Shown here in pieces: positions 57,234-63,945 of a DNA stretch of 64,000 bases (positions are counted from its first letter, which is position 1; the number at the start of each line of letters is the position of its first letter). The stretch is from NCBI GenBank assembly GCA_963698015.1, contig OY969109.1, positions 806,001-870,000 of the forward strand. Direction: 5' to 3'. The notes beneath the pieces were generated by a model. It searched no databases, had not been told where the DNA came from, and saw only the letters and a list, made by a program, of their open reading frames with translations. The position numbers were made by a program, and so were the translations under genes. This DNA is from VAXT01 sp963698015 (GTDB lineage: Bacteria > Actinomycetota > Thermoleophilia > Gaiellales > Gaiellaceae).

Positions 57234-57529
57234 TGCGCTACTTCGTCCTGCGGCTCGAGCGCGGCGGGCCTTGGGACTGGAGCCGCGACATGCGGGAGCA
57301 GGACGGCTGGGACGACCACGCGCGCTTCATGGACGACCTCGTCGACAAAGGGTCGATCGTCCTCGGCGGCCCGCTCGAAGGCGACCGCGAGACGATGCAC
57401 GTCATCGAGGCGGGCTCAGAGCAGGCGGTGCGCGACCTGTTCGCGACCGATCCCTGGTGGATCAATGGCATGCTCCGTCCCGTGCGCATCGAGCGCTGGA
57501 CGATCGTGCTGGACGGCCGTGAGCACTGA
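57233..57529 (+). CDS. YCII-like protein
   Basis: 98 residues: RYFVLRLERGGPWDWSRDMREQDGWDDHARFMDDLVDKGSIVLGGPLEGDR, with VIEAGSEQAVRDLFATDPW and VRIERWTIVLDG. The YCII domain is a dimeric ferredoxin-like barrel with a conserved His and Asp (DDHARFMDDLV), sometimes linked to chlorinated-aromatic breakdown. It starts at GTG 57233, sharing one base with the previous gene, and overlaps the next by 11 nt. Confidence 0.82.
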   Translation: MRYFVLRLERGGPWDWSRDMREQDGWDDHARFMDDLVDKGSIVLGGPLEGDRETMHVIEAGSEQAVRDLFATDPWWINGMLRPVRIERWTIVLDGREH

Positions 57530-57737
57530 GCTCGTCCGGTTGACGATCGTCCCGGACGAGTTCGCGGCCGACACGATCATCTCCCTTCTCCAGACGGAGG
57601 GGATCGAATCGATACAGCAGAGGACGGACCTCGCGGCGGGGATGGCGGACGCCGCGGCGTCGGCCTTCGGGCCGCGTGAGGTCCTCGTGCGCCCGGAGGA
57701 TCTCGAGCGTGCCCGCGAGCTGATCGACACCGACTAG
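57519..57737 (+). CDS. DUF2007-like protein, second copy
   Basis: 72 residues: STELVRLTIVPDEFAADTIISLLQTEGIESIQQRTDL, AGMADAAASAFG and REVLVRPEDLERARELIDTD. It is a diverged tandem paralogue of the protein at 57021, with the YCII gene between them. Starts at GTG 57519 (the YCII overlap is 11 nt). It converges on the TetR gene with CTAG. Confidence 0.78.
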   Translation: MSTELVRLTIVPDEFAADTIISLLQTEGIESIQQRTDLAAGMADAAASAFGPREVLVRPEDLERARELIDTD

Positions 57738-58246
57738 GCTCGGATCAACTCGCTGAAACGCCGTAGCGCGGCGTCGGTTCGCTCGTCGTCGCCCGTAGCC
57801 AGCCGGTCGAGCAGAAGCCCGCGGACGACGGCGACCATCAGCGTCGCGGTCGCATCGTCGACCGGCGGTCGCCAGTGGGCACGCAGGAGCTCGAGCCAGT
57901 CGCGGACGAACGGCTCCGCTTCGGGGCGGCCCAGCGCACCGACGTAGACCTCGAAGAACAGCCTCAGGAATGGCTTCCGTTCCGGCGCGGCGATCCAGCG
58001 CCAGACCTCCTCGAGCGTACGGACGTCCGCCTCGAGGAGAGTCTCCTCACGGCGGCGGATCTGCGCGAGCACCTCGTCGATCAGCTGCTCCTTGCTGCCG
58101 AAGTCGTAGAGCAGCATGCGCGGGCTCGTGCCGAGCGCCTTGGCCAGCGGGCGCAGGCTGAGACCGGCCAGACCGCGCTCGAGGACGTAGTCCGCGGCTC
58201 GGGCAAGGACGTCGGTGCGCCGGTGGGGATCGACGGGTCTCGGCAT
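57734..58246 (-). CDS. TetR family regulator
   Basis: 170 residues. N-terminal HTH: VLARAADYVLERGLAGLSLRPLAKALGTSPRMLLYDFGSKEQLIDEVLAQI, the standard TetR order ending in DFGSKEQL. The C-terminal ligand-binding helices contain RLFFEVYVGALGRPEAEPFVRDWLELL. It is divergent from the membrane protein at 58286, which may be its target; the interval holds an imperfect inverted repeat GATACG-GT-CGTTTC. Confidence 0.9.
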   Translation of the reverse strand: MPRPVDPHRRTDVLARAADYVLERGLAGLSLRPLAKALGTSPRMLLYDFGSKEQLIDEVLAQIRRREETLLEADVRTLEEVWRWIAAPERKPFLRLFFEVYVGALGRPEAEPFVRDWLELLRAHWRPPVDDATATLMVAVVRGLLLDRLATGDDERTDAALRRFSELIRA

Positions 58247-58285
58247 TAGTGATACGGTCGTTTCATAAACTAGCGGGAGGGCACG

Positions 58286-58639
58286 ATGACAACGAGAACC
58301 GTCCTGCGAGCCGACGCTGTGTTCGAGGCCGGGCTCGGGTTGGTCCTTGTCGTCGGGGCGGTCACTGGTGCGCTCGACAGGTCGGATTTCCCGAGCCTGG
58401 TGGGCAGCGCGGTCCTCGTGGCAGTGGGTCTCGTGCTGCTCGTCCTCGCCTGGGTGATCTGGAGCGGGCGGATCGGCGTCGTGGCGCTCGCCGCGGGCAA
58501 CGCGCTGACGGCGGCCGCCGGGCTGGTCTGGCTCGTCACCGGCTCCGGGTTCTCCACGGCCGGAGCGGTCATCGTCGCGGTCACGGTCGTGGCGCTCGCC
58601 GTCCTGGCCATCGTGCAAGTCGTTACCCTCCGGACGTGA
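58286..58639 (+). CDS. Four-helix membrane protein divergent from a TetR gene
   Basis: 117 residues with four hydrophobic helices: FEAGLGLVLVVGAVTGAL, FPSLVGSAVLVAVGLVLLVLAWVIW, GVVALAAGNALTAAAGLVWLV and STAGAVIVAVTVVALAVLAIVQVV. A Shine-Dalgarno (GGGAGG) precedes ATG 58286. Unknown function; by position perhaps controlled by the TetR protein. Its stop overlaps lipB (GTGA). Confidence 0.75.
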   Translation: MTTRTVLRADAVFEAGLGLVLVVGAVTGALDRSDFPSLVGSAVLVAVGLVLLVLAWVIWSGRIGVVALAAGNALTAAAGLVWLVTGSGFSTAGAVIVAVTVVALAVLAIVQVVTLRT

Positions 58640-59409
58640 CCCGCGGCGCGTATCTCCTGAACCTCGGGCGGGTCCCGTACCTGGAGGCGTGGGAGCTGCA
58701 GCGCTCACTCGCGGCGGCGGTCTCGCAGGGCGCGATCCCCGACACGGTGATGCTGCTCGAGCATCCGCCCGTGATCACGCTCGGGCGGCGCACCGACGAG
58801 GGCGAGCTGCACGTACCGGACGGCGCCGAGGTCGACATCGTCGAAACCGACCGCGGGGGAAAGTCGACCTACCACGGGCCGGGTCAGCTCGTCTGCTACC
58901 CGATCTTCGACCTGACGCGGCACGGCCAGGACGTCAAGCGCTACTGCCGCGAGCTCGAGGAGGCACTGATCCGGACGCTCGCCGAGATCGGGGTCGAGGC
59001 AACGCGCATCGAGGGGCTGACCGGGATCTGGGTCGAGACGCGGCCGGTGCCGAAGAAGATCGCCTCGATCGGCGTCCACATCACGAAGTGGGTGACGACG
59101 CACGGCTACGCGCTGAACGTCGACCTGGACACGGCGCCGTTCACCGAGTGGATCACCGCGTGCGGCCTCGAGGACGCGTCGTTCACGACGATCGCGGAGG
59201 AGCTCGGCCGGCCGATCGCGGTCGACGAGGTCCGCGCGCCCGCCGCAGCCGCGTTCGAGGAGGTCTTCGACCTCACCTTCGAAGAGCTACCGGCCGATGA
59301 AGGCGTCGGCCTCTGGCCGCAGCCGATCCACGGGCGCCTGTCCGGCAGACCGACCGAAGGAACCCATGCCGGCACCGCGCAGGGAGTGGAACAAGTCCCG
59401 GCGCGCTGA
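58636..59409 (+). CDS. lipB: Octanoyl-[acyl-carrier-protein] transferase LipB
   Basis: 257 residues. LEHPPVITLGRRTDEGEL, RGGKSTYHGPGQLVCYPIFDL (substrate pocket), the catalytic Lys in KKIASIGVHI and the catalytic Cys in WITACGLEDASFT. LipB transfers octanoyl groups from ACP to E2 lipoyl domains, which LipA then sulfurates. GTG 58636 gives the standard N-terminus. It carries about 25 extra residues at its C-terminus (GLSGRPTEGTHAGTAQG region). Confidence 0.95.
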   Translation: MTRGAYLLNLGRVPYLEAWELQRSLAAAVSQGAIPDTVMLLEHPPVITLGRRTDEGELHVPDGAEVDIVETDRGGKSTYHGPGQLVCYPIFDLTRHGQDVKRYCRELEEALIRTLAEIGVEATRIEGLTGIWVETRPVPKKIASIGVHITKWVTTHGYALNVDLDTAPFTEWITACGLEDASFTTIAEELGRPIAVDEVRAPAAAAFEEVFDLTFEELPADEGVGLWPQPIHGRLSGRPTEGTHAGTAQGVEQVPAR

Positions 59410-59411
59410 TC

Positions 59412-59434
59412 CCTTGTAACACAGTGTTACTTGG
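59412..59434. repeat. 23-bp palindrome of the GTAACAC-GTGTTAC family
   Basis: Arms CCTTGTAACAC and GTGTTACTTGG around A. It contains the stop codon (TTA on plus = TAA on minus, 59427-59429) of the small gene 59427-59717. Direct repeat of the copy at 59788-59810 over 23 bp with one mismatch in the TTGTAACAC...GGGG stretch. Confidence 0.85.
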
Positions 59435-59717
59435 GGAGTTTGGGGGCTGTTCCGACCAGAGCGTCGACGATCGCCTCGGGCGGTCGACGCCGTAGGTCGA
59501 TGTCGAGCAGGACCTGGCCGATGCTCGGGTCGCGCTTCCCGGAACGAGCTTCGTGGGCCACCCGCCGGATGGTCTCGTAACTCGGGCGGGGCAGCCCGAG
59601 TCGCTCGGCGAGCGCGGCGACGGATCGGTACGTCTCGGCAATCGGCCGCTTTCTGTCGTCAGCGCGAACGGTCGCCGCGACGAGACGCGAATCGAGCCGA
59701 GGCGCGGAGCGAGCCAC
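59427..59717 (-). CDS. Small HTH-like protein flanked by palindromic repeats
   Basis: 96 residues: basic N-terminus MARSAPRLDSRLVAATVRADDRKRPIAETYR, a helix pair SVAALAERLGLPRPSYETIRRVAHEARSG (helix-turn-helix-like, with SYETIRRVA as recognition helix) and DLRRRPPEAIVDALVG. It might bind DNA. Its stop is in the palindrome at 59412-59434, and a second direct copy of that palindrome (59788-59810) lies 71 bp upstream of its start. Function unknown. Confidence 0.5.
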   Translation of the reverse strand: MARSAPRLDSRLVAATVRADDRKRPIAETYRSVAALAERLGLPRPSYETIRRVAHEARSGKRDPSIGQVLLDIDLRRRPPEAIVDALVGTAPKLPK

Positions 59718-59787
59718 CCAACCAAGGATGGCGACCGAAACTCAACGCTCCGTGACGAAGCTGCGCGCGAAGCGCAACCAAAGACCA

Positions 59788-59810
59788 TCTTGTAACACAG
59801 TGTTACTAGG
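59788..59810. repeat. 23-bp palindrome of the GTAACAC-GTGTTAC family
   Basis: Core GTAACACAGTGTTAC with less symmetric flanks (TCTT / TAGG). Direct repeat of the copy at 59412, 376 bp away, bracketing the small gene. A CCGGCCGACAGAGCCGGCC hairpin related to the dispersed repeat follows at about 59915-59935. Confidence 0.8.
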
Positions 59811-59904
59811 GGTCTTGGGCGGCTTCTGGTTGGCGTTCCTGGACGGCGATCAGGGCGTCGACGAGCCGGCGAAGGCAGGCGGGCCTCAAGCGTTCTTGTT
59901 CGTC

Positions 59905-59945
59905 GTTTGCCTCCCGGCCGACAGAGCCGGCCTCCGGCGGCCGGT
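59905..59945. repeat. Fragment of the composite dispersed repeat
   Basis: GTTCTTGTTCG, then GCCTCCCGGCCGACAGAGCCGGC and CTCCGGCGG, matching the last third of the composite repeat at 34058-34205 and 40445-40600, without the AACCCCTGG part. Confidence 0.6.
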
Positions 59946-59967
59946 CTTGGCGATCTACCGGCAGCGG

Positions 59968-60510
59968 TTACAGATCGGGCAACCAGCCTTCCTGGTACAG
60001 GGAGCGCTTCCAGTCGGCGAAGCCTCCGTACGCCTCGGAGGGGTCGGTCGTCTCCTTCTTCACGCCGGCGCCGTGCTTCAGCGCGGCATCCGAGACGGGA
60101 TAGACGAGGCCCTTGCGCCGCCGGCCGCGAGCGCCGACGGCCAGCACGACGGCGGGCTCCTTGCCGACGCCGACGATGATGTGCTCCGTCCCCGGCGGGC
60201 AGTGGAAGAAGTCCCAGGTCTCGAGCCTCCGCTCCTCGCCCTCGACGAGCAGGAGACATTCGCCCGCGAGCACGAGGAAGTCCTCCTGGGCATTCTCGCG
60301 GTGATACAGGCCCATCGCCTGCCCGGGCGGCAGCACGTTCAGGTTGATCCCGAGACCCGGGAAGCGGCGCTTGCCCTCGAAGTTGCAGAATGCACCGACC
60401 GTACCGGTGTCGCGCCAGCGGCTGTCCTTCGCATTCATCACGAACCAGCCCTCACCGCCCGGGCGAAGGCCGAACTTCGTGCTCTCTAGCGGCGTCTCGG
60501 GTGCCACCAT
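59968..60510 (-). CDS. Cupin-domain protein
   Basis: 180 residues. Cupin motif 1 region GINLNVLPPGQAMGLYHRENAQEDFLVLAGECLLLVEGEERRLETWDFFHCPPGTEHI (H..E....E...G...; given here in its ends GLYHRENAQE and CPPGTEHI), with His/Glu metal ligands. The C-terminal part (YGGFADWKRSLYQEGWLPDL) resembles sugar-binding cupins. Possibly binds a metal and a small carboxylate; substrate unknown. ATG 60510 faces the lipA start only 16 bp away. Confidence 0.85.
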   Translation of the reverse strand: MVAPETPLESTKFGLRPGGEGWFVMNAKDSRWRDTGTVGAFCNFEGKRRFPGLGINLNVLPPGQAMGLYHRENAQEDFLVLAGECLLLVEGEERRLETWDFFHCPPGTEHIIVGVGKEPAVVLAVGARGRRRKGLVYPVSDAALKHGAGVKKETTDPSEAYGGFADWKRSLYQEGWLPDL

Positions 60511-60513
60511 CCA

Positions 60514-60519
60514 TAGACT
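60514..60519 (+). promoter_or_regulatory. -10 box for lipA
   Basis: TAGACT, 7 nt before GTG 60527. The whole gap between the divergent cupin and lipA is 16 bp, so a leaderless start is likely. Confidence 0.45.
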
Positions 60520-60526
60520 GACAGAC

Positions 60527-61447
60527 GTGGAGAAGTCGCTCCCCGTCGCGGACCGGCCCCGCCGTCCCGAGTGGATGAAGGTGCGCGCGCCGAGCGCAGA
60601 CTCACGCTACTTCGACGTCAAGAAGCTGATCCACGGGCAGAACCTACTCACGATCTGCGAGGAGGCCCGCTGCCCGAACATCGCCGAGTGCTGGGGCCGC
60701 GGCACGGCGACCTTTCAGATCCTCGGCGAGACGTGCACGCGCGCGTGCCGCTACTGCTACGTCAATTCCGGCAAGCCCGAGCATCCGCCGGACCCGCTCG
60801 AGCCGCTCCGCCTCGCGCACACGGCTGCGCAGATGAGCCTCGAGCACGTCGTCGTCACCTCGGTCGACCGCGACGACCTGCCTGACAAGGGTGCGGGGCA
60901 CTACGCGGCGACGATCCGTGCGCTGAAGGCGAAGGTGCCTGGGGCCACGATCGAGGTCCTGACACCCGACTTCCTCGGCCACGAGGAGCAGGCGCTCCAG
61001 ATCGTCCTCGCGGAGCAGCCCGACGTCTTCAACCACAACATCGAGACCGTGCGCCGCCTGCACAGGAAGATGCGCGGCGCCAAGGTCGACTACGACCGGG
61101 CGCTGTGGCTCTTCGCGCGCGCGAAGGAGGTCGCCGACTACCCGGTCCTGACGAAGTCGGGGATCATCGTCGGGCTCGGCGAGACGAACGACGAGGTCGT
61201 CGAGACGATGCGCGATCTCCGCGTCAACGGCGTCGACGTCGTCACGATCGGCCAGTACCTCCAGCCGTCTGCGAAGCACGCGCAGATCGACCGCTGGGTG
61301 CACCCGGACGAGTTCCGCTGGTTCCGCGAGCAGGGCGAGGCGCTCGGCTTCGGCTCGGTCTTCTCGGGACCGCTGGTGCGATCGAGCTACCGCGCCGACG
61401 AGCAGCGTCACGCTGCCGAAACCGGTCGCGGCGCAGTCGCGTATTAG
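60527..61447 (+). CDS. lipA: Lipoyl synthase LipA
   Basis: 306 residues. N-terminal cluster Cys: CEEARCPNIAECWGRGTATFQILG; radical-SAM cluster CTRACRYCYVNSGKPEHPPDPLEP (CxxxCxxC); then VVVTSVDRDDLPDKGAGHYA, DVFNHNIETVRRLHRKMRGAKVDYDRAL, KSGIIVGLGET and VVTIGQYLQPS. LipA inserts two sulfur atoms into octanoyl-E2 to make lipoate. GTG 60527 has a -10 box 7 nt upstream. It lies 1.1 kb after lipB, separated by accessory genes. Confidence 0.96.
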   Translation: MEKSLPVADRPRRPEWMKVRAPSADSRYFDVKKLIHGQNLLTICEEARCPNIAECWGRGTATFQILGETCTRACRYCYVNSGKPEHPPDPLEPLRLAHTAAQMSLEHVVVTSVDRDDLPDKGAGHYAATIRALKAKVPGATIEVLTPDFLGHEEQALQIVLAEQPDVFNHNIETVRRLHRKMRGAKVDYDRALWLFARAKEVADYPVLTKSGIIVGLGETNDEVVETMRDLRVNGVDVVTIGQYLQPSAKHAQIDRWVHPDEFRWFREQGEALGFGSVFSGPLVRSSYRADEQRHAAETGRGAVAY

Positions 61448-61450
61448 ACG

Positions 61451-61484
61451 GAAAGAGGGTCGCCTCGGGGGGCGACCCTCTTTC
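61451..61484. terminator. Bidirectional terminator between lipA and the Asp-box gene
   Basis: Perfect 14-bp stem GAAAGAGGGTCGCC / GGCGACCCTCTTTC with loop TCGGGG. It is A-flanked on one side and T-rich on the other, so it can end transcription from both converging genes. Confidence 0.85.
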
Positions 61485-61499
61485 GTCGATCACGCCTGC

Positions 61500-63329
61500 T
61501 TAATGTCCTCCACTCCGATCGACCTCGGCGTAGTAGACGTCCTCCTCCGGAGCGTCGCCCCGGATCGGGCGCGTGTCCGCCCAGACGATGTGCGCGTCAC
61601 CGTGGTGGTCGGTGTCCACCCACATGTAGTCGCCCAGGAAGCCCGCCTGCACCGGGTTGTTCGCCGGAGTCAGGTTGGGCATCGAGCTCGTCGTCACCCG
61701 CGCGTAGCTGTAGTTCGGGTGGTTCGAAGCCGGGTTCCTGATCTGGGCAGCGGTGATGTCGTTGCAGCCCGTGGTCTCGCAGTCACCGTAATGACGGTCG
61801 TAGAACGCGACCCAGAGCCGCGAACCGTCCTTCGTCACCTCGCTCCACGACTGCCACTGCGCAGTCTCGCCGAACCGCGAGCGTGGCGTGACGTCCCGCG
61901 TGTCGCTCCACGTGGACCCGCCGTCCGTCGAGAAGGCGTAGAAGATGTCGTGGTCGCACGGGCCCGACCCGCCGCCGGCGGCGCCGAGCTCGCAGTTCGG
62001 GTTCGTGTTGTTGCGGTGATCCGCCCACGTGACGTACACGTTCCCGTCGCGGTCGACCGAATTCGTCACGGTCGTCTCGTCGGGAGCGCGGTACCCGTTC
62101 GGCGGCAGGCACTGCCTGTTCGGGCAGCCGTTCTGGCTCGGCGGGCCCACAGGGTGCGTGGAGATCATGTCGCCGACCTTGGTGGGATCCGTCCAGTTGG
62201 CCTGGTTGCTGCAGTCCGCGCTGGCCGGGCAGGTCACGTTCAGCACCTGCTCGATCCCGTTGCCGGGCACGTTGCCGTTCGCGAACGAGACGTAGATCGT
62301 CCCGTCCCGCGCGACGACCGGATTTGAGCCCTGGTCATCGTTGCACGCGCCTCCGCCCAGCGGGCAGATGTTCGGGTCGGAGCCGCTGATCTCGATCGGA
62401 TCCGACCACGTCGCGCCGCCATCTTCCGACTGGCTGAAGTAGATCGGGCTGTGACCCGCCGCGTTGAACCGCGTCCACGTCATGTAGACGTTGTCGCGCT
62501 TCGGGCTCGACCGATTCGAGTCGGCGGTCATCAGCTCCTTGTCGTTCGCGAACTCGTTCCCGTCGTCGTTCGCGACGACGCCGACCGGGGTGTCCCGATA
62601 CTCCTGGAAGCCTCCGGTCGGGTCAGGCGAGTGGTAGAAGCTGCCGCCGTTCCCGGCATTCGATTTCATCACGAGGACGGCGTTCGCCCCGCTGTTGATG
62701 TCGAAGAAGACACCGCCGGAATAGGCGTTGCCCTGCGAGTCCCAGGCGACCGTGGGGTCGCTGCAGGCGTCCGCGGTGTGCCCGTCGAGCAGCACGAACT
62801 GCCAGAACGGCGGAACCTGGTCGCCCCAGCGCTTGCCGCCGTCGAAGCTCCAGTCGTAGCCGCAGTGGTTGAAGCCGATTCTGGAGTCGTTCTGGCCCGC
62901 GATGATGTTCTTCTCGTTCCGCGGGTTGAGCTGGATCGTCTCCTCGGCCTGGCGCCGAAGCGAGCAATCCTGATTGACACGGGTGTTCTTCATCCCGTGG
63001 CGGTGGAACACGTTCTGGCAACCCTCGGTGTCCGGGCTCGAGATGCGGTGGTTCCCGCCCCAGAGCGCGCGCATGGCGCCGGGGTTCTGGGCAGCCCGAC
63101 GCTGCAGGATGCCGGCGGCATCGTAGAGCGTGTACATGATCCCCGATGAGACGGGCATCTCCTTACCGCGCGGCTGCTCCTTGCCGAGTTCGACCGCGAG
63201 CTTGTGCGCGAGGATCTTGTTACCGATCGGCGAGTTGCTGCTCGCGCTTTGCGGCAACAAGGCTGAGCCTGCAACGGCGAACGCGGCAAGAGCCGCCAGC
63301 GGCAGCAGGCGTAGTACGGCTTTCCTCAT
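61500..63329 (-). CDS. Secreted Asp-box (BNR/sialidase-like) repeat protein
   Basis: 609 residues. A signal peptide (about 1-30, MRKAVLRLLPLAALAAFAVAG) leads to a long beta-propeller-like protein with Asp boxes SxDxGxTW: QSEDGGATWSDP, STDGGSTWSDT, and related blocks DWSFDGGKRWGD and KSNAGNGGS. Extracellular domains such as DNVYMTWTRF, TIYVSFANGN, NVYVTWADHR and HGDAHIVWADTR repeat every 60-80 residues. Many Cys suggest disulfides. No sialidase catalytic Arg triad is apparent. ATG 63329. Confidence 0.82.
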   Translation of the reverse strand: MRKAVLRLLPLAALAAFAVAGSALLPQSASSNSPIGNKILAHKLAVELGKEQPRGKEMPVSSGIMYTLYDAAGILQRRAAQNPGAMRALWGGNHRISSPDTEGCQNVFHRHGMKNTRVNQDCSLRRQAEETIQLNPRNEKNIIAGQNDSRIGFNHCGYDWSFDGGKRWGDQVPPFWQFVLLDGHTADACSDPTVAWDSQGNAYSGGVFFDINSGANAVLVMKSNAGNGGSFYHSPDPTGGFQEYRDTPVGVVANDDGNEFANDKELMTADSNRSSPKRDNVYMTWTRFNAAGHSPIYFSQSEDGGATWSDPIEISGSDPNICPLGGGACNDDQGSNPVVARDGTIYVSFANGNVPGNGIEQVLNVTCPASADCSNQANWTDPTKVGDMISTHPVGPPSQNGCPNRQCLPPNGYRAPDETTVTNSVDRDGNVYVTWADHRNNTNPNCELGAAGGGSGPCDHDIFYAFSTDGGSTWSDTRDVTPRSRFGETAQWQSWSEVTKDGSRLWVAFYDRHYGDCETTGCNDITAAQIRNPASNHPNYSYARVTTSSMPNLTPANNPVQAGFLGDYMWVDTDHHGDAHIVWADTRPIRGDAPEEDVYYAEVDRSGGH

Positions 63330-63478
63330 CCTTCTCTCCCTCCCCCGCCGGACCCCCCGGCCGACGGTTTGGATGCAAACCAATATACGAAAGTGCCTTT
63401 CGCACTGCCAAGTCGAACGTTCTTAAGGAACCTTCAGAGAAGCGTCATACAGTGCCGACTCCCGACGAAAGGAGCTCC

Positions 63479-63904
63479 ATGCGTACAACTTGGGTGATCG
63501 TGGCGGTTCTCGCGTTCCTGGTGGCCGGCTGTGGCGGCAGCGAGGGCAAGACCAGCGAGTCTGGTGACGAGACCGAGGCCGCATGCACGAAGCCCGCGCT
63601 GGGCGAGGCTCCCGATCTTCCCAATGGCTGGCCACAGCTGGGAGAGGTCACGTACACGCAGCAGTCGCAACAAGGGCCGACGACAGTCGTGGAGGGGTAC
63701 TTCGCCGGCGACGTCGAGGCGGCGCACGACGACTTCAAGCGCGAGCTCGATGCGGCCGGGTTCACGATCCTGTTCGACGAGCTCGAGGACAACGACTCGG
63801 AGGTGTCCTGGAAGGGTCAAGGACGCTCGGGCCAGGTGGCGCTGCGCAACGAGTGCGGCAGCGACGACAAGGTGTTCGTCCACATCACGAACCGACCGGG
63901 CTGA
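63479..63904 (+). CDS. Lipoprotein of unknown function
   Basis: 141 residues. Signal with lipobox LVAGCGG (Cys about 18; MRTTWVIVAVLAFLVAGC), an acidic linker, then an alpha/beta domain: PDLPNGWPQLGEVTYTQQSQQGPTTVVEGYFAGDVEAAHDDFKRELDAAGFTILFDELE, ending FVHITNRPG. Two Cys (CTKP, NECGSDD) may form a disulfide. The layout resembles small membrane-anchored substrate-binding or envelope-stability proteins. Start ATG 63479 after GGAGCTCC; the longer frame upstream is not signal-like. Confidence 0.75.
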   Translation: MRTTWVIVAVLAFLVAGCGGSEGKTSESGDETEAACTKPALGEAPDLPNGWPQLGEVTYTQQSQQGPTTVVEGYFAGDVEAAHDDFKRELDAAGFTILFDELEDNDSEVSWKGQGRSGQVALRNECGSDDKVFVHITNRPG

Positions 63905-63945
63905 TCAGGTTTCCGTCGCGCTGCGGCGGGTATAACCTCTACGAG

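Noticed and set aside
58249..58285. TetR operator between 58246 and 58286
   Set aside because: The inverted repeat GATACG-GT-CGTTTC is imperfect and short; mentioned in the gene entry but not claimed as a site.
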